Notes: generated by a model not told the origin, from the letters alone. A stretch of 64,000 nucleotides of DNA from Neurospora crassa OR74A (GCF_000182925.2 NC_026502.1:1116001-1180000), one strand, 5' to 3'; counted from the stretch's first letter, positions 11,323 through 25,299 are shown. Numbers and translations: made by a program.

Positions 11323-12245
11323 TGCTTACTTCTGCTGAAGGCAGTCTGAGCCTAACTTGGAGAAAAGTGGGGATTGTACGCAACTACCGCAACTACCTCT
11401 AATCGTTTTATCTTTTTATTAATAAAAACCTTTTGATATATAATTAACTATATTTTATAAATATTATTAGAATCGTTTTGAAAAGGATTTTCTCATAGTG
11501 TTTTTAGTTTATCCATACGACGGAAAATATAGTTGAGATACAATTAAAAACGTCATACTTTTTCTCTTTTTCTATAGAAATTATTACCTTTTTAATTGCA
11601 TTTCGGCTATCTCTTATCCTATGGCAAAACTAAGAGTACTATGAGAATTGTCTCGTTCAGACTATTTTGGTAATATGTTTTTTTTAGCTTGTAACGTTAT
11701 ATATAAGGGTTACTATTAAAGGAAAGGTATAGGAAATAAGCTAATATACACTTCCAATTCACCCTTTCCAAAGTTATTTTTCTAGGAAAGTATTATCGAA
11801 GAAAAAAAAGAAAAGTACTATTAGAATCGTCTCTTCAAAACTATCTTCATTCTTATCTTCGTCTTTTTCCATTTTTATTATTGAATATATGAAAATCGAG
11901 TGAATTTCAAAATTTTGGGAAATTTTACGCACATTAGGCACTTTCGTTCAAATTAGGTACAGATATAATCCTAATATTATACTACTTGGGCTGTGGGCCC
12001 AAAATAACTGCGCTACGGCGTGGCGGGGAAGTAGATAGAGGCTAACTAAGGTTAAACGTCTATTATTAGAGATTAGACTTGTCATAGCTGAGCCAAACTG
12101 GTTGCTAAGATTGCCAAGACCACTTCCGTAGTCCGTGCTCCTATCTGGACTCTCTAGTTAGGTGCATTCCTATCGCATCTACCCGGATTGTCTAATTAGT
12201 CGCATCCCTTCTAGGGGCCCACTTATTCCTATATTTAATTGTATA
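11323..12245. other. Low-copy spacer with little RIP
   Basis: No gene is recognised. CpA and TpG occur at normal frequency, so this is probably ancient single-copy intergenic DNA. It contains a diverged direct repeat (11634-11670 and 11814-11850) and several T-rich runs. The stretch 11985-12230 is GC-richer and unassigned. Confidence 0.5.
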
Positions 12246-12915
12246 TGTAACGGGGACAGCACGGTTAACACGGGTGCTGGTCGTATAGCTTGATTAAGGT
12301 TCTATAAAGGGGGAAAAGTCTATTTGAGATGCGGATCCACCGGCGCTAAGAGGTTTTTATCGGGGCTACGCGTTCTACGCTACTATAGCTAACGATAGCT
12401 CTAATTCTAAGAATTACAGTCTATAACCTAGGTGCCAGCCTTATAATATTACCCCCCTCCTTCCCCCTCCCTACCCTTCGCCTACCTCTTTCCTACCTAC
12501 TATTATAGTCGTTCCCTAACGTATTTATAATTTTTATTATAATTGTAAACTTATTTCCTATACCGCTAACTAACGTATTCGTACCTTCTATCTAATATAA
12601 TTATTATTATATTAAATGATAGCTAATAGTAGGTACTTATAGGTAATAAGTAGTAGCTTTAACGCCTATACCCCTAAATCCGTATATATAATCCCCCTTC
12701 CCCTCGCTTCTTAAATTTCTCCCTCTTCTCTTCTTTTTTCTAACGGCGGTTTAATTCCTTAGAATAAATAGTACTATCTCCTTTTCAATTTTATACTTAT
12801 CCATCGCTTCTAACCCTCTAAATACTTTCAAATACCCTACTCTATATTATTCCTCCCTATTACTATAACTACAACCCCGGGCTCCGGCTTTTATACCCTT
12901 TTCTATATACTTACA
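12246..12915 (+). repeat. Solo-LTR-like repeat, right copy
   Basis: It begins TGTAACGGGGAC and ends TATACTTACA, giving 5-bp terminal inverted repeats TGTAA/TTACA and a length of 670 bp. This is the form of an LTR. The copy at 10145-10808 is inverted relative to it, so the two are not the pair of one element. I found no clear target duplication (GTATA on the left, GTAGC on the right). An alternative reading is a DNA element with long inverted arms around 10809-12245. Confidence 0.6.
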
Positions 12916-13607
12916 GTAGCTAGGCGGGTTAAAAGTGCGGTTAGGGTGTTACTGTATTTCGCGGGCGGATCTACGTAAAATCAGGTTCGCACTACCACCT
13001 TACTAAAGTACGGACCGAAAAGCTATTTTTCACCCGTAAAAGAATTGTTAGTACTACTTAAATTTCGCGGTTTTTCTATTACTGCATTCCCGTACAGCCG
13101 TTTTTCGCGCTTTCGTATACTTTTCGTATAATTAATTAATAATATTAATAGCAAAGTATACCTCCTCGATATTCTTATATAAGTATTATAAACCTTATAA
13201 ACCCCCCTTCCCGTACTAGAGGAAGGTCGCGAAGATTTGTAAATAACTTTTAGACTTTATATTATAGTTGTTGCTATTGAGATAAAATTATATTGGACTT
13301 CCTTCTTAATATTTGTAGTATTCTATATAAATATACGTATTATATACTAGAATTGCGAGGGCTATATATATATAGTAGTAAATTGAATAGCGAGAAGTTT
13401 AAGTAGAAGTGGATTAAGTGAATTGAAATGTAGCTATATAAGGATTACCCAATCCGATTCTAGTAAATATACGGGGGTTATAGCGAGGGGAATTAAATAT
13501 TTAGATCCCTCTTAGTAGTATTTAAGCTACCCTATATATAGATTTAGGCTTTATAAACGTTATATATAAGTTTTATAGTGCGAAATATTAATTAGATAAA
13601 CAGTTTA
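12916..13607. other. Unclassified stretch left of the LINE nest
   Basis: No gene is seen. This is the left flank of LINE L3, and by the L3 target duplication it was once continuous with 48110 onward. A small inverted repeat ACAGTA...TACTGT bounds 12913-12954. RIP is moderate. Confidence 0.4.
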
Positions 13608-13622
13608 TTATCTATATACCCC
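13608..13622. repeat. Left target-site duplication of LINE L3
   Basis: TTATCTATATACCCC is repeated exactly at 48095-48109, at the other end of L3, 34.5 kb away. Confidence 0.85.
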
Positions 13623-15339
13623 TCGTCCCGCACCGGAAGACAGGTCGAGGGAGGAGAGCGAACTAATGGACGTTAGGATGTAAAACGGCTACGAAAGAAG
13701 CGCGGAGGATGTATTGGGAATAGTTCAGGTGCCGGATAGCATCGAACTGGAGGGAGTTCATCGAAGCCACAATAAAAAAGAAGAGGATTATTACGAAGGC
13801 CCAGTAGGCTATATAGTATAATAGCGTCGCCGAAGCCTCGAAGAACCTAAGTCGATTCTAGCCGCTAAAATAATAGGCCCGGACCCAAAGCTACCAACTA
13901 ACAGACCTACCTAAATTACTAGCCCTTCAAACCTACGAAGGAGTAATAGAAATCGGAAATTATAGTAGTAAGGCTAAGATTTTTGCCGATTGCTTTTTCC
14001 TGAAGGTAGAAGTCCCAATAGATTACCTACCGGATTAGACCGAACTACTAAAGGGTATTAACTTGATAATTATTAATAAATTAATTAATAAAGACGATGT
14101 TTAGGATGTACTCTCCCGGATAGCGCTTAATAAGGCCCCTAAGGTCGATTAATATTCAAACAAATTTTTAAGGTTATATAGGCAACCGTTCCGACAGGCT
14201 ATAGTATATTTAATATCTACTAGCCTTCGGCTTGGCTACTTCCTATAGTAATTTAAAAATGTAAAGGTAATTATCCTTAAGAAGCTTAGAAAAAGCGCCG
14301 TCTAATAGAAGTTAGCGGGTATATAGAGGCTAATATCGCTATTTAATAGTATAAGAAAAATCCTCGAAATATTTATGGTTAAAAGACTTACGTAAGTAGC
14401 CGAAGAGTTTAACCTCCTACTAAAGGGCTAAATAGGTAATTAAGTAGGCTATTCAATAAAATTCATAATCCGGGTAATTATTAATATAATATATACAATA
14501 TGAAAACTTAGGGCCGTAATATCCTTTATACTCCTGAATTAAAAAAGAGTATTTAATAGAATTAATTATAGTAGTTTCTATATACCCTATAGGAAATATA
14601 ATTTCCAATATAGATTATTAAATAAGCAGCGAATTTTATTGCTAGTAGAAAAGGTTCCTTCTTCTTTAATAACGAAATATCCTACCCCTACGCAATTACA
14701 ATTAGCGTATTATAAAGTTCCCCCCTCTTACTTATACTATTTATTCTCTTTATTACTTTATTATACTAAAAGTTGTTAATAATCCTAAATATAATTATAA
14801 TCGGCTTCGTAAATAATACTAATATTATAGTAATAACCCGTACTGTTAAAGAGAATTGCTAAATACTATAGATAATATAAAAAATATATTTAGAATAGGT
14901 AGGGGCGAGAGGTATAGAATTCGAAGTAATTAAAACGGAATTAATATATTTTATACGGACGAGGGTACTAAAAATAGAAATTCTCTAATTCAAGAATATT
15001 ATTCTTCAACCGATAGAATTAATACAATTCCTAAGGGTTTGGTTGGATTATAAGTTTAATTATAGGATTTATATAGAAGTAGTAAAGTAGAAAATAACGA
15101 TTTAAATAAATATATTTACGACATTAGCAGCGAATATAAGGTTACTCCTTTACTTAGGTAAGGGAAATATATACTAAATATATTTATAGTATTATTATAT
15201 ATAAAGCCTTAGTATTCTACTAATTAATCAAAATTTATGGAAAACTACGAAGGATAGTAATTAAGTTAGTAAAATATTAAACCAAATACTTAAAAATTAT
15301 CGCCGGTGTATATAAAATTATACCGGTATAAAACCTAGA
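13623..15339 (+). mobile_element. LINE L3, first segment: ORF2 pre-RT and RT
   Basis: This 5'-truncated LINE copy begins inside ORF2. Reading through stops gives the pre-RT segment (KIFADCFF near 13980, DVLSRIA near 14097), the RT core with NKAPKVD near 14130, LRLGYFL near 14225, RLISLFNS-type finger sequence near 14325, and the catalytic box FVNNTNI near 14808 (family norm FVDD). This is the organisation of fungal I/Tad-type LINE RT. The first 350 bases keep many CpA and TpG, while the rest is RIP-mutated. The copy is cut at 15339 by gypsy C and continues at 29691. Confidence 0.88.
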
Positions 15340-15572
15340 TGTTACGAGCGACGTAGTCACGAGAGACAGAACTTAACACGTTGATTCCAGGTCTATAGTA
15401 GAATCACAAGATAAAGAAGAAAAGAAGGAAACGTGCAAAGGTGCGTGTAAGCTCTGGGGTTTTGACCCAGGGCTTGTACGCCGGCCTAATGCGCCGTCCT
15501 GGCAACGGGTCGGTTACGTACTACGACTATACGGTTTCCCTATATTAAGGCCTATCCGCCAGTACCGTAACA
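15340..15572 (-). repeat. 3' LTR of gypsy C
   Basis: The plus strand reads TGTTACGAG...CCGTAACA over 233 bp. The direct copy at 29458-29690 has the same length. The element is coded on the minus strand, so this left LTR is the 3' one. The 5-bp target duplication CTAGA lies just left, at 15335-15339. Confidence 0.92.
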
Positions 15573-15583
15573 TCACCCCCCTA
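15573..15583 (-). other. Polypurine tract of gypsy C
   Basis: TCACCCCCCTA on the plus strand is TAGGGGGGTGA on the coding strand and sits directly against the 3' LTR. The same arrangement occurs at 62664 in the second copy. Confidence 0.75.
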
Positions 15584-15949
15584 GTACAAAAAGATTCGTC
15601 CCGAGTCGTGCGAACCCGAGGCTCAATTTATTTTACATGCAAAGTAAGTCCACCATCCTCCAAAAACCCAAAAAAAAGTCGCTGTTACCTTGGTTCGAAT
15701 ACGGTCGCTTTCTAGATAAAGGGGGGGTATCCTCGGGCTTTTAATTAATTAATCGGTTCCGGGCCCCTACTCTATTACTGAATACGCTAACTATTTACTA
15801 TAGTATATTGGGTAATAACCCTCCTATTTATACTTAAATTAGTAATCTCCTATACTTTAATCTTCCTTATAATTATTTCCGGGCCCTTATATTCTTCTTT
15901 ATTAAGCGAACCCCCTTCTTTGTTAGTATGTTATTTTCTTTGTAATTGT
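15584..15949. other. Non-coding 3' region of gypsy C
   Basis: This lies between the chromodomain end and the polypurine tract. It keeps some CpA and TpG, and it is shared with the second copy at 62664-63030. No frame is recognised. Confidence 0.5.
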
Positions 15950-18900
15950 TATCGAACTCCTCCGCCTCTACCGCCTTTAATTAAAGATCGAGCCTCTTCA
16001 GAGGGCTAAGTTGGGTAGGGTATTATTCGTAAAAGGATTTCAAGTAATAAGTAGCGTTTTTAAAATTCCGTGTATTGTAGAACGTCGGGTTCGGGTTGCA
16101 TCCCTTCCAACTAGCCCTATACTAAAACTCTATAATAGATCCTTAATAATAGGATACCCTCTACTTCCTATTTAATATTATTACTAATATATTCTCCTTT
16201 TAATTCCTCTATATATTACCTAAATAATAAGTTATTTAGGTATTTCCTTAATCGGTCTATATAAAAATTATTTAAACCTCTCTACTTAATAGATACTTTA
16301 AACCGGTAGGAATATCTATATTTTTCTTTAATAATAAACTACTTACTTATTATTAGGAAGTCCAACTTCTAACTCGGTCTATCAAACAATTCGCTCCTTT
16401 TGATAATAAATACTTTATTTCTAATATCGAAATTTAGTACCTAACGCTATTAGTTAGCTTATTTTATTATACAAATTTATACTACTAATATTAATTCTCT
16501 TACTTTAATTATATAGCCTTATATCCTTTTAACTATATCTTGAACATTTTCCTAATTAAATTTCTCTCGTACAATTAAGCGTACGCCGTTAAAGTTAATC
16601 CTAAACTCCTAATTTAGAATTCCCGGTATAGGAAATCCTCGGAATACCTTATAAAATTATATTCCCCCCAGACTATCGTATAGTATACCTATTTGAATAG
16701 CGTCTATAATTGGAATTACTTCTAATTAATTATCCTAAAAGTAATTAATAAACGGATATAAACGCTAATCTAAATATTCGTTTATAATTTCTACTTAACC
16801 AGCCGTTTAATTATACCCTAAGGATGCCAATTTCTATTTAATATTAAAAATTCTTACTAACTTATTAATAAAGTCGATTATAAATTACGGGCTACAATCT
16901 AAAATAACCTTACAAGGTAGCCCGTATACTTAATAAGGGCCCTTATAATATATTTGGGCTACGTTTCAGGCTATTACTATAATATAGTATAGGATTGTCT
17001 AAGTAGCTTTATTTAATTGGTTAGTAATTATAAAAGCGTTATCGAATCCCAACTTATCTTTTAGTATTAATTTAAAATCTATTACCAAACTATATTATAT
17101 ACAATTGGAAGGTAGAATCGGGTATAATTCTCCTAGTGTTTTATTTTAAAGAATTTTCGAAGTATAGTATATTAAACAATTAGCTACAAAGGGGTCCACA
17201 TCGCCTATTATACCCGGCTACTAATATTATACTACTACGAATCGTCTTATTTTATTATAGTCTAGATGCGCCGTAGTAATCCTAGAATATAGCTTATAAA
17301 TTACTCTTATTCGCAATATACCTAAGGGCACCACCAACTTTCTAAATCGTATTAGGATCTTCTTATGAACAATAAATTAATATCTATTTTCCCCCCAACG
17401 AACCATATCTCAATAAATTTCGAAGTCTATACTAATCTTATTCTCCAAAAATAACCGGTCTATTAGAATATACCCTTCTAATAATCCTTCGGACGAACTA
17501 GGCGCTTCCCGATTTAATTCTATAATCTTGGTGTTGATAGTTATAATAAGGGGTGCCAAATTTAGAGTCGCTACCGAAGGTATATTCGTCGGAATAGGTT
17601 ATAGTCCCGTCTATTAATATTTTAAAGATTCGGATAGTCTAATATACTTACTACTTTGCTTTTTAAATTTTTAAATCCTTAGACTTTCTAAATAGAGTAT
17701 CTACTATGCTATTATCCTTTCCTAATTAATATAATATAACGAAATAGTATTACGTTAGGAATTCCGCCCATCCTGCTTATTAGAGGTTTAGCAGCCGCTT
17801 TATACTAAAATACTTTAGGGCCTTATAGTTGGTAATTACTAAGAGAGGTATCTATAACCCTACTAATTCTAACCGCTAATATTATAATATTCGAATAATA
17901 ATTATTAATTCCTTATTATAAATAGAGTAGTTATACTCTGTATTGTATATAGTCTTAAAGAAGAAGGCTACCGGCTTCTATTCGCCCTCTACCTCCTATA
18001 AAAATATACTAACTATTATACTATTGGAAGTATTTATTTCCATCCGAATTGGTTAATTATATTAGAAGTAAGCTAAGATCGGAGTTTGTAAAAGTTGTAA
18101 TTTAAATTCCTCAAATATAGATTAGTAACCTTTATTCTAAGTATATTCTTCCCCTTTCCTTATTAGGGCGATTAATAGTTTTACAATATAGTTATAATCT
18201 TTAATGAATTTCTAATAAAAATTGTAGAAGCTTAAGAAAGACTATACCCCCTTTATATTAATTAATACCTACTAATCTTTAATAATAGTAATTTTCTAAG
18301 GATCTACCGCTATACTGTCTTTTTTAATAATAAATCCCAAGAATTTAATCCTCTTAATATAAAATTCGTATTTATCGAAGTCGGCCTATAATCTAATAGC
18401 TTCTAAACGTACTAAGACTTTCTTAATGTAAATATTATACTCCTCTAAATTATTCGAAAAAATAAGGATATTATTAATATAAGCGCTATATAAATTATTC
18501 AAATAGCCTATTAAAATATTATTAATATATTAATAGAAAGTAGACAGTCTATTAATTAAATTGAATAGGAGTACTTTATATTTATACGCCCCGTATCGGG
18601 TTTGGAAGGTTATTAACTTTTTATTATCCGGGTATATATAAATATAATAAAATACTTATTATATATCGATCTTTATAAAGATCTTAGCTTGGTTAATATG
18701 GGCAATCGTCTCTTCTATTAAAGGTAATAAATACCGATCCTTCCTAGTAATAGCGTTAAATTTACAATAGTCTACGCAAAATTGTAAATTACTATTAACT
18801 TTTAGAATAAAAAGAATAAGCGTTACTTATAGGGTAGAGCTACTTTTAATAAAACCTTTTATAAGAGCCTTATTTATGTACTTACAATAAGCCTCTAATT

Positions 18901-19930
18901 CATCGATAATTATCTTATATAATAGGCTATATCCGAATTCCTCCAATCTAGTGCCTTCCTCGAATTTAATTTTATAGTCGCTAGACCGATATTCTAGGAG
19001 GGTATTAAATTACTTCTTACTAAAAATATCGAAATACTAATAAACATATTCGGGTACTTCTCGCTTAATTCTATCCTAAAATTCTATTTTATCCTCCACT
19101 AATATTTAATCTTTCCGTCACTAGTCTTTAATAAAGCGATCTAAGTTATGGAAACTAATAACTCCTATATATTCTTTTTTAGTAAATTTTAGGAATACTT
19201 CTGCCCCAACAACGGCTAAATTATTATAATATTTATATTAGCTAATACCGTCCCTTTTTAATTGATATTATCCTTGCACATCCTTCCCTTAAAGTAGGTC
19301 TTCCTCTTTTTCCTTTTCTAATATCGCTATATATTCTCAATGGAATAGTAATTTCTCCTCCTCGATTAAAGTTTATTAATTATAAAATTCCCGTTCTATT
19401 TTTACTAAAGCGCTATTCTCCCTTTACTAATACCGGCGGACCTCGGGGTCCGTAAATAATTCTATCGGGTAATTAGGGTTCCTTTCGGGAATTAATTTAG
19501 TAGTAGGTTATTGGAATTTTTAGAAAGCTATTTCTAATTCGTTAATATAACGTTAAATAGCTTCTAAGTCGGCCGATTTCATTTTCCTCTCTAATACCTC
19601 CTCCTCCTCTTTAATTTCTAGAAAGATAAAATATTGGTTTTGTATGTCTATAAGGACCTTGTATCGTTATATCTAATACTTCCCTAAGATTAGGTTATAT
19701 TTCAAATTAATAATAATTATTACTTCGTTAAATAATATCTGGTACTAAACATATAAAATACTGCGCAAGTATAAATCGATAGTCTCGCTTCGTAGACTAT
19801 CGTATCCTCCTATAGCGTAGGGCTTAAAACTATATATTTATTTAATACCTATACTAATAAGGTGATTTACAAACTTCTTACTTATAAAGATATTTCTGTT
19901 TACTCCCGAATTAATAAATATATTATTAGT
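15950..19930 (-). pseudogene. gypsy C pol: protease, RT, RNase H, integrase, chromodomain
   Basis: On the minus strand, reading through stops: an aspartic protease with FINSG (family DSG) near 19900 and NLILGKY near 19700, an RT with TRYGAYKYKVL near 18580 and YINNILIFS near 18470, then RNase H about 17650-18100, integrase about 16300-17430, and a chromodomain end with FKNATYYLKSFY and LSPLKRLD near 16000-16080. The domain order is that of chromoviruses and fits element A. Catalytic Asp codons read as Asn in both protease and RT. Boundaries are approximate because no frame stays open. Confidence 0.8.
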
Positions 19931-20156
19931 AAATAAGGACTTTTTATTATTTACTATAATATAAGAAGTAAGTAACGCTTCCCCTCCCAAATAACCGTTT
20001 AAAAAATTCCTATATACTGTTATTTCTATTACTTCTATCCTTATATTGCTTAGATTAATATTTGCTAACTTATCCTCTAAGAGGGAATTTACGATTCCTA
20101 AAGTAGTTAATTTTCCAAATTATTTTCGGCCTCGGCCTTACGAACGAATTGATCTA

Positions 20157-20169
20157 CCAGCTCATTAAT
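20157..20169. repeat. Target-site duplication of LINE L4, left
   Basis: CCAGCTCATTAAT here and CCAACTTATTAAT at 27099-27111 differ only by two RIP-type transitions. Confidence 0.75.
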
Positions 20170-20176
20170 AATAATA

Positions 20177-20290
20177 GTCTTATTCCCTATGCTATAACTA
20201 TAGCGCCTTATTGGCATAGGGTCCTTCTCCAATTCTCTAGAGGGGAAAACCGTACGGTATTAAACACCGCCGAATAAAAACCCCTAGCTC
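20177..20290 (-). other. LINE 3'-terminal stem-loops (L4)
   Basis: Three successive inverted repeats lie at the RNA 3' end, written here on the plus strand: CCCTATGC...GCATAGGG, then CTCCAATTCTCTAGAG, then GGTATTAAACACC. The same trio ends every LINE copy in the window. LINE reverse transcriptases of this kind commonly recognise 3' stem-loops; applying that here is inference. Confidence 0.6.
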
Positions 20291-21879
20291 TATTTCGGTT
20301 GTAGTTCTCTACGCCGCTCCTACTTTGCTTATAATTATAACGGTTTTTACCTACCGTTATAATAAATTAATTTTGTCTCTCCTACTGCTATATTATCCCA
20401 ATACTAGAATAATAAGGACAATAGGAATAGGACTAGATTAAGCGTACTTCTTCTTCTATTACCCTTCTATCTTATTCCCTACCGCTCCTTCCTCCGCCTT
20501 TTTCCTACTTCCCCGTCCTATCTCCCTATTTATTATTCTACTTCTCCGCCTCCTTACTCCGTTTATAAATACTTCCTCCCTATTATTTATTTTATTACCC
20601 TACGGATTTATATTTATTTATAATAGTATAAAGACCCTTTTCCCTTATTTATATAATTTCCTACGCAACGCCCCTTCTTAATCTTTCTCTTCCTTCCTCC
20701 CTATTATACCTTCTAATAAAATAGTTTCCTCCGGCCGTTATTACCCTAGTCCGATCGATTTAATTTCCGATATAGAAGGTCCCTCTCTTAGTGTATCCCT
20801 AGGCCCTACGTCCCTTATAATTGTATTTCTAGAGCTTATATTCCTTATTTGTACCCTTTGTAATTTCTTTAATAATTGTCTTCCCTTAAACTAGTATAAC
20901 TTCCTTCTTTATTCTCTTTGGTTTTTATACTAATTTAATTAATATTATTTGTAAAATTCTTTACCTTTATTATACTTTAGATTTCGCTTCCGTCTTACGC
21001 AGTAATAAATTTAATTCCTCTAACGCTTTCTATAAAATTATTATTAAGAAAATTTATTTTATTTTAGTAATTAATAAATTTCTTATTCTTTATATTTCCT
21101 TTCCTTTATTATTATTTAACTTTTATCTTAGCCGGTAGTACCTAGAACGCTACCTATTTCTATACTTATAAAATATATATATTAAATATTCCTATAGGCC
21201 TATATAACGCCCGTAACGTTATTTAAACGGCAGTTATTACTATAATATTAAATAGTTAGAATAGGTTCGAATTTAATTTAAATGCCTTTGTTCGTATTAC
21301 TAACAATTTTATCCGTCGTATATATATTTATTTAGAGCGTAACGAGCTACTTACTAACTATAAGCGTCTTCTTTACGCTATTAGTTATAATATTATTGAT
21401 TTTTAGTAAAAGGGTTACTATAAGCTAATTATAAAAGATATTCGCTATAGTCGTATCCCTTCTCTTCCTAGTAGTAATACTATAAACCTAATTCGGATTA
21501 TATCCAGTTCTAATAGTAGTACTATTATTCCTATACGTATTATATCTAGTAATAATAATTTTACTACTTTTATTCGTATAATTTTTAATTTTAATAGTAA
21601 TAATTCTATTTCTAATAACCCTATAGCTATCGACCCTCTTAACCGCCCCCTTATAAATAATAATTAAGTCTAATAGCGCTGTAAAGTTACTGCGAATTAA
21701 GTTCGTATAATAGAATTATTTAAATAGTTTCTTAAGCGCAATTAAACGCTCGTTAAATAATATTTTTCGGTTCTTACTATAGCTATAGTTCAAATAGTTC
21801 CTATAATTAATATAATTATTTCCTCCCTACTCCTATCCTCCTATTTTAATATTATTAATATTCTATATTCTTTTTAGGA

Positions 21880-24800
21880 ATGCCTTACAATTTCTTTATA
21901 CTATTCCTCCTTTAATTTAATTACTAAATAGTACTTTTTCAACCTCCCTAATTTTAATACTTATAATAAAATTCTTTCGGCTTTAATTCCGTTGTTTAGG
22001 AACTTTTAGAATTCCTCTTTTATTAATAGCTAAGCTTCTGGGTTGTCCTAAAAGTTAATATCTGTATTGAGGCAATTTAGGATAATATAGGCGAAGGTCT
22101 CTTTTTCGAATCTATAAGCGTAAATAAGGGTTAGGACGTTTAGTATTTTCCTCCTATAAAAGAAGGCCCGGAGGCTAATAATTTCTATTCTAATTTAAAT
22201 AAGGAGGGAGCTCTTCGCTTTAGTTAATAAGTATAGTTCTTCTTTATCTTCTCCTAGTTTTTAGCGTTTTCCCTTCTTCTTTTTTATACCAACTATATAT
22301 TACTAAATAGCCTCTCTATTAAATTTAGGGGTAAGGTCGGCAATAGTAAATTCGTACTGTCGTCCTAATTTTATTACCGCTGCCGTTAAATAGTAATTAT
22401 AATATAATATTTATTCCTAATTCGTTGTATTTTCTAATTATTCCTCCTGGTCGGCGGCTATTAATTCTAAGATTTATAATAGTAGTAGTAGGGTCTCTAA
22501 ATCTAGGGGGGGACCGGCTACTATTACTAGTAATTTTTCTATCGGCGCTTATTCTTCGGCTTATTATACTTTAACTACGCTATTTTCTAATTTATTAGCG
22601 GGTAGCCAACCTTTTAATCGTTGTACTTAAACGTAATTAAAGACTTAAGTTATTATTCCCTATACGAACCGGGCTTGGTCCGTCCGGGCGAACCTTTCCT
22701 TGAAGGTTCGGACCCTCTTATTAAGGTAGAGGTCGAGCGGCGGATAGAATATTTCCGTCTCTAGGTTTTTTATTAGCGTAGTTTTATACGCCCTAGCGAC
22801 AATTTTCAAGCACTTAGTCTAATATTTCGCTAGCCTAATTACAATCCTTCGTAGTTTCCTATTAATTTTAGTTGGTTAGTAGAATATTGAAGTTCTATAT
22901 ATAATAGTGCTACAAATACATTTAGTATATATTTCCCTTACCCGAGTAAAGGAGTAACCTTATATCTTTACTACTAATTTTATAAGTATATTCATTTAAA
23001 TTATTATTTTTTTTTTTATTATTTTTATATAAACCCTATAATTAAATTTATAATTTAGCTATACCCCTAGGAATTGTATTAATTCCGTCGGTTGAAGTAC
23101 AATATCCCCGAATTAGAAAGTTTCTATCCTTAGTACCCTTATCCGTATAAAATATATTAATTCTATTTTAATTATTTCGAATTCTATACCTCTCGCTCCT
23201 ACCTATTCCGAATATACCTCCTATATTATTTATAGTATCCGGCAATTCTCTTTAGTAGTACGGGCTACTACTATAATATTAGTATCGTTTATAAAACCGA
23301 CCGTAATTATATTTAGGATTATTACTAACTTCTAATATAATAGGGTAATAAAGAGAATAAATAGAATAAGGGAGAGGGGGGAGTTTTATAATATACTAAT
23401 AGTAATTATATAAGGGCGGAACATTTCGTTGTTAAAAAAGAGGGAACCCCTTCTATCGGCGACGAAGTTTACTACCTATTTAATAATTTATATTAGGAAC
23501 TATATTTCCTATAGAATATATAAAAATTACTTATAATTAATTCTATTGAACGCTCCTTTTAAATTAAAGAGTATAAAGGACGTTATAATTCTAAGTTTCT
23601 AAACTATATATACCGTATTAGTAATTACCTAAATTATAAACTCTATTAAATAGTTTATCCAGTTACCTATTTAATCCTCCGGTAAGAGGTTGAACTCTTC
23701 GGCTACTTATATAAATCTCTTAGCTACAAATACTTTAAAGATTTTTCTTATATTACTAAATAGTAATATCGGTTTTTATACGCCCGCTAACTTTTATTAG
23801 GTAATACTCTTTCTAAACTTTTTAAGAATAATAATTTTCGTATTCTTAAACCGCTATAAGAAGTAACCGAATTGGAGGCTGGCGGATATTAAATATACTA
23901 TAGCCTACTGGAATAATTGCCTATATAATTTTAAAAATCTATTTAAATATTAATCGACCCCGGGGGCCTTATTAAGTACTATTTAGGAGAATACGTCCTA
24001 AATATCCTCTTCGTTAATTAAATTGCTAATAATTATCGGGTTAATACCTTTTAGTAATTTAATCCAATTTAGTAAATAATCTATTAGGACCTCTACTTTC
24101 GGGAAAAAACAATTAGTAAAGATCTTAGTCTTACTACTATAGTCTCCAATTTCTATTACCCCTTTGTAGGTTTAAAGGATTAATAGTTTGGATGGATTTA
24201 TTAATTAATAGCTTCGGGTCTAAGCCTATTATTTTAATAGCCAAAATCGATTTAAATTCTTCGAGGCCTCGGCGACGCTATTGCGCTACGTAGCTTATTA
24301 GGCCTTCGTAATAATCCTCTTCTTTTTTATTATAGTTTTAATAAATTCCCTTTAATTCAATACTATTTAGTACCTAAACTACTCCCAATATATCCTCTAT
24401 ACTTCTTTTATAGCTATTTTATATTTTAATATCTATTAATTCACTCTCCTCCTTCAACCTTTCTTCCGGTACGGGACGAATTCTTCTATAATATTTATAA
24501 ATTCTCCGTCGAATTTATAAAAAGCGAATTTAAGGTCCTCTATTATATTAATCCTTTTTAGGACTAATATTCATTTCTCCGACGCCTCCTTTACTTTTTC
24601 TATATTTATAAAATTCTAACTATATCCTCCTTCTTCTTTAATTTTTTTATTTTTTCTTCCTACTTAAACCTAAATTTCCTAAAGGTAATAGTCCGAACCG
24701 GTTTATTCGTATTACTACGCTCCCTAATACTTAATTTCGACTCCGGGTAATAATTATATATAGTCGATCGTTCTATCCTTCTCTCTTCGTATTATATTCC

Positions 24801-25280
24801 TAAATTTAATTAATTTACTATAGAGGGTAAATAAATTGAATTTCTAATATCGTACTTATATAAGGAAGCGAATAGCCCCTAAGCTAATCCTATTCTCTAA
24901 ATCCTAATTAGAATAGTAGAAGTTAAAATCCTTAATAGTAATTAAATTTCCCATTAGAGGTCTAGCTTTAATAAATTCGAAAAGTAGTAACCCCTATTAA
25001 TATTTTAATATTCCCTATATAAGGATAAGAGAGTAAATAAAATAAATAGTCGTTAAATCCTTTAAATTCTTAAATGTAACTATAGTCCAATTTTTCCCAG
25101 CTTAGAAGTTTAAATCCTTTAAATTCTATTTCTTATTTATATATATTATTACCCTTCCCTTCTCCGAATAATTAACCTTAAAATACCTTCTACCTCTAGG
25201 ACGATAAATATCCCTATTCAAATTTCTATCCAATTCCTAAATTACTATAATATTGTAAGTCTCCTCTTATTTAAATAAAA
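21880..25280 (-). pseudogene. LINE L4 ORF2: endonuclease and reverse transcriptase
   Basis: On the minus strand an APE-type endonuclease shows GDFNFYYSN near 24910 and RTIDYI near 24755. It is followed by an RT with LRLGYF near 23885 and FINDTNI near 23270 in place of the usual FVDD, and a C-terminal region with a cysteine/histidine motif and LGRLRQY-like sequence near 21950. Together these encode target cutting and cDNA synthesis in fungal LINEs. Many stops and the Asp-to-Asn change show that it is inactive. Confidence 0.82.
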
Positions 25281-25299
25281 ATTTTCCCCTCTTATACAA

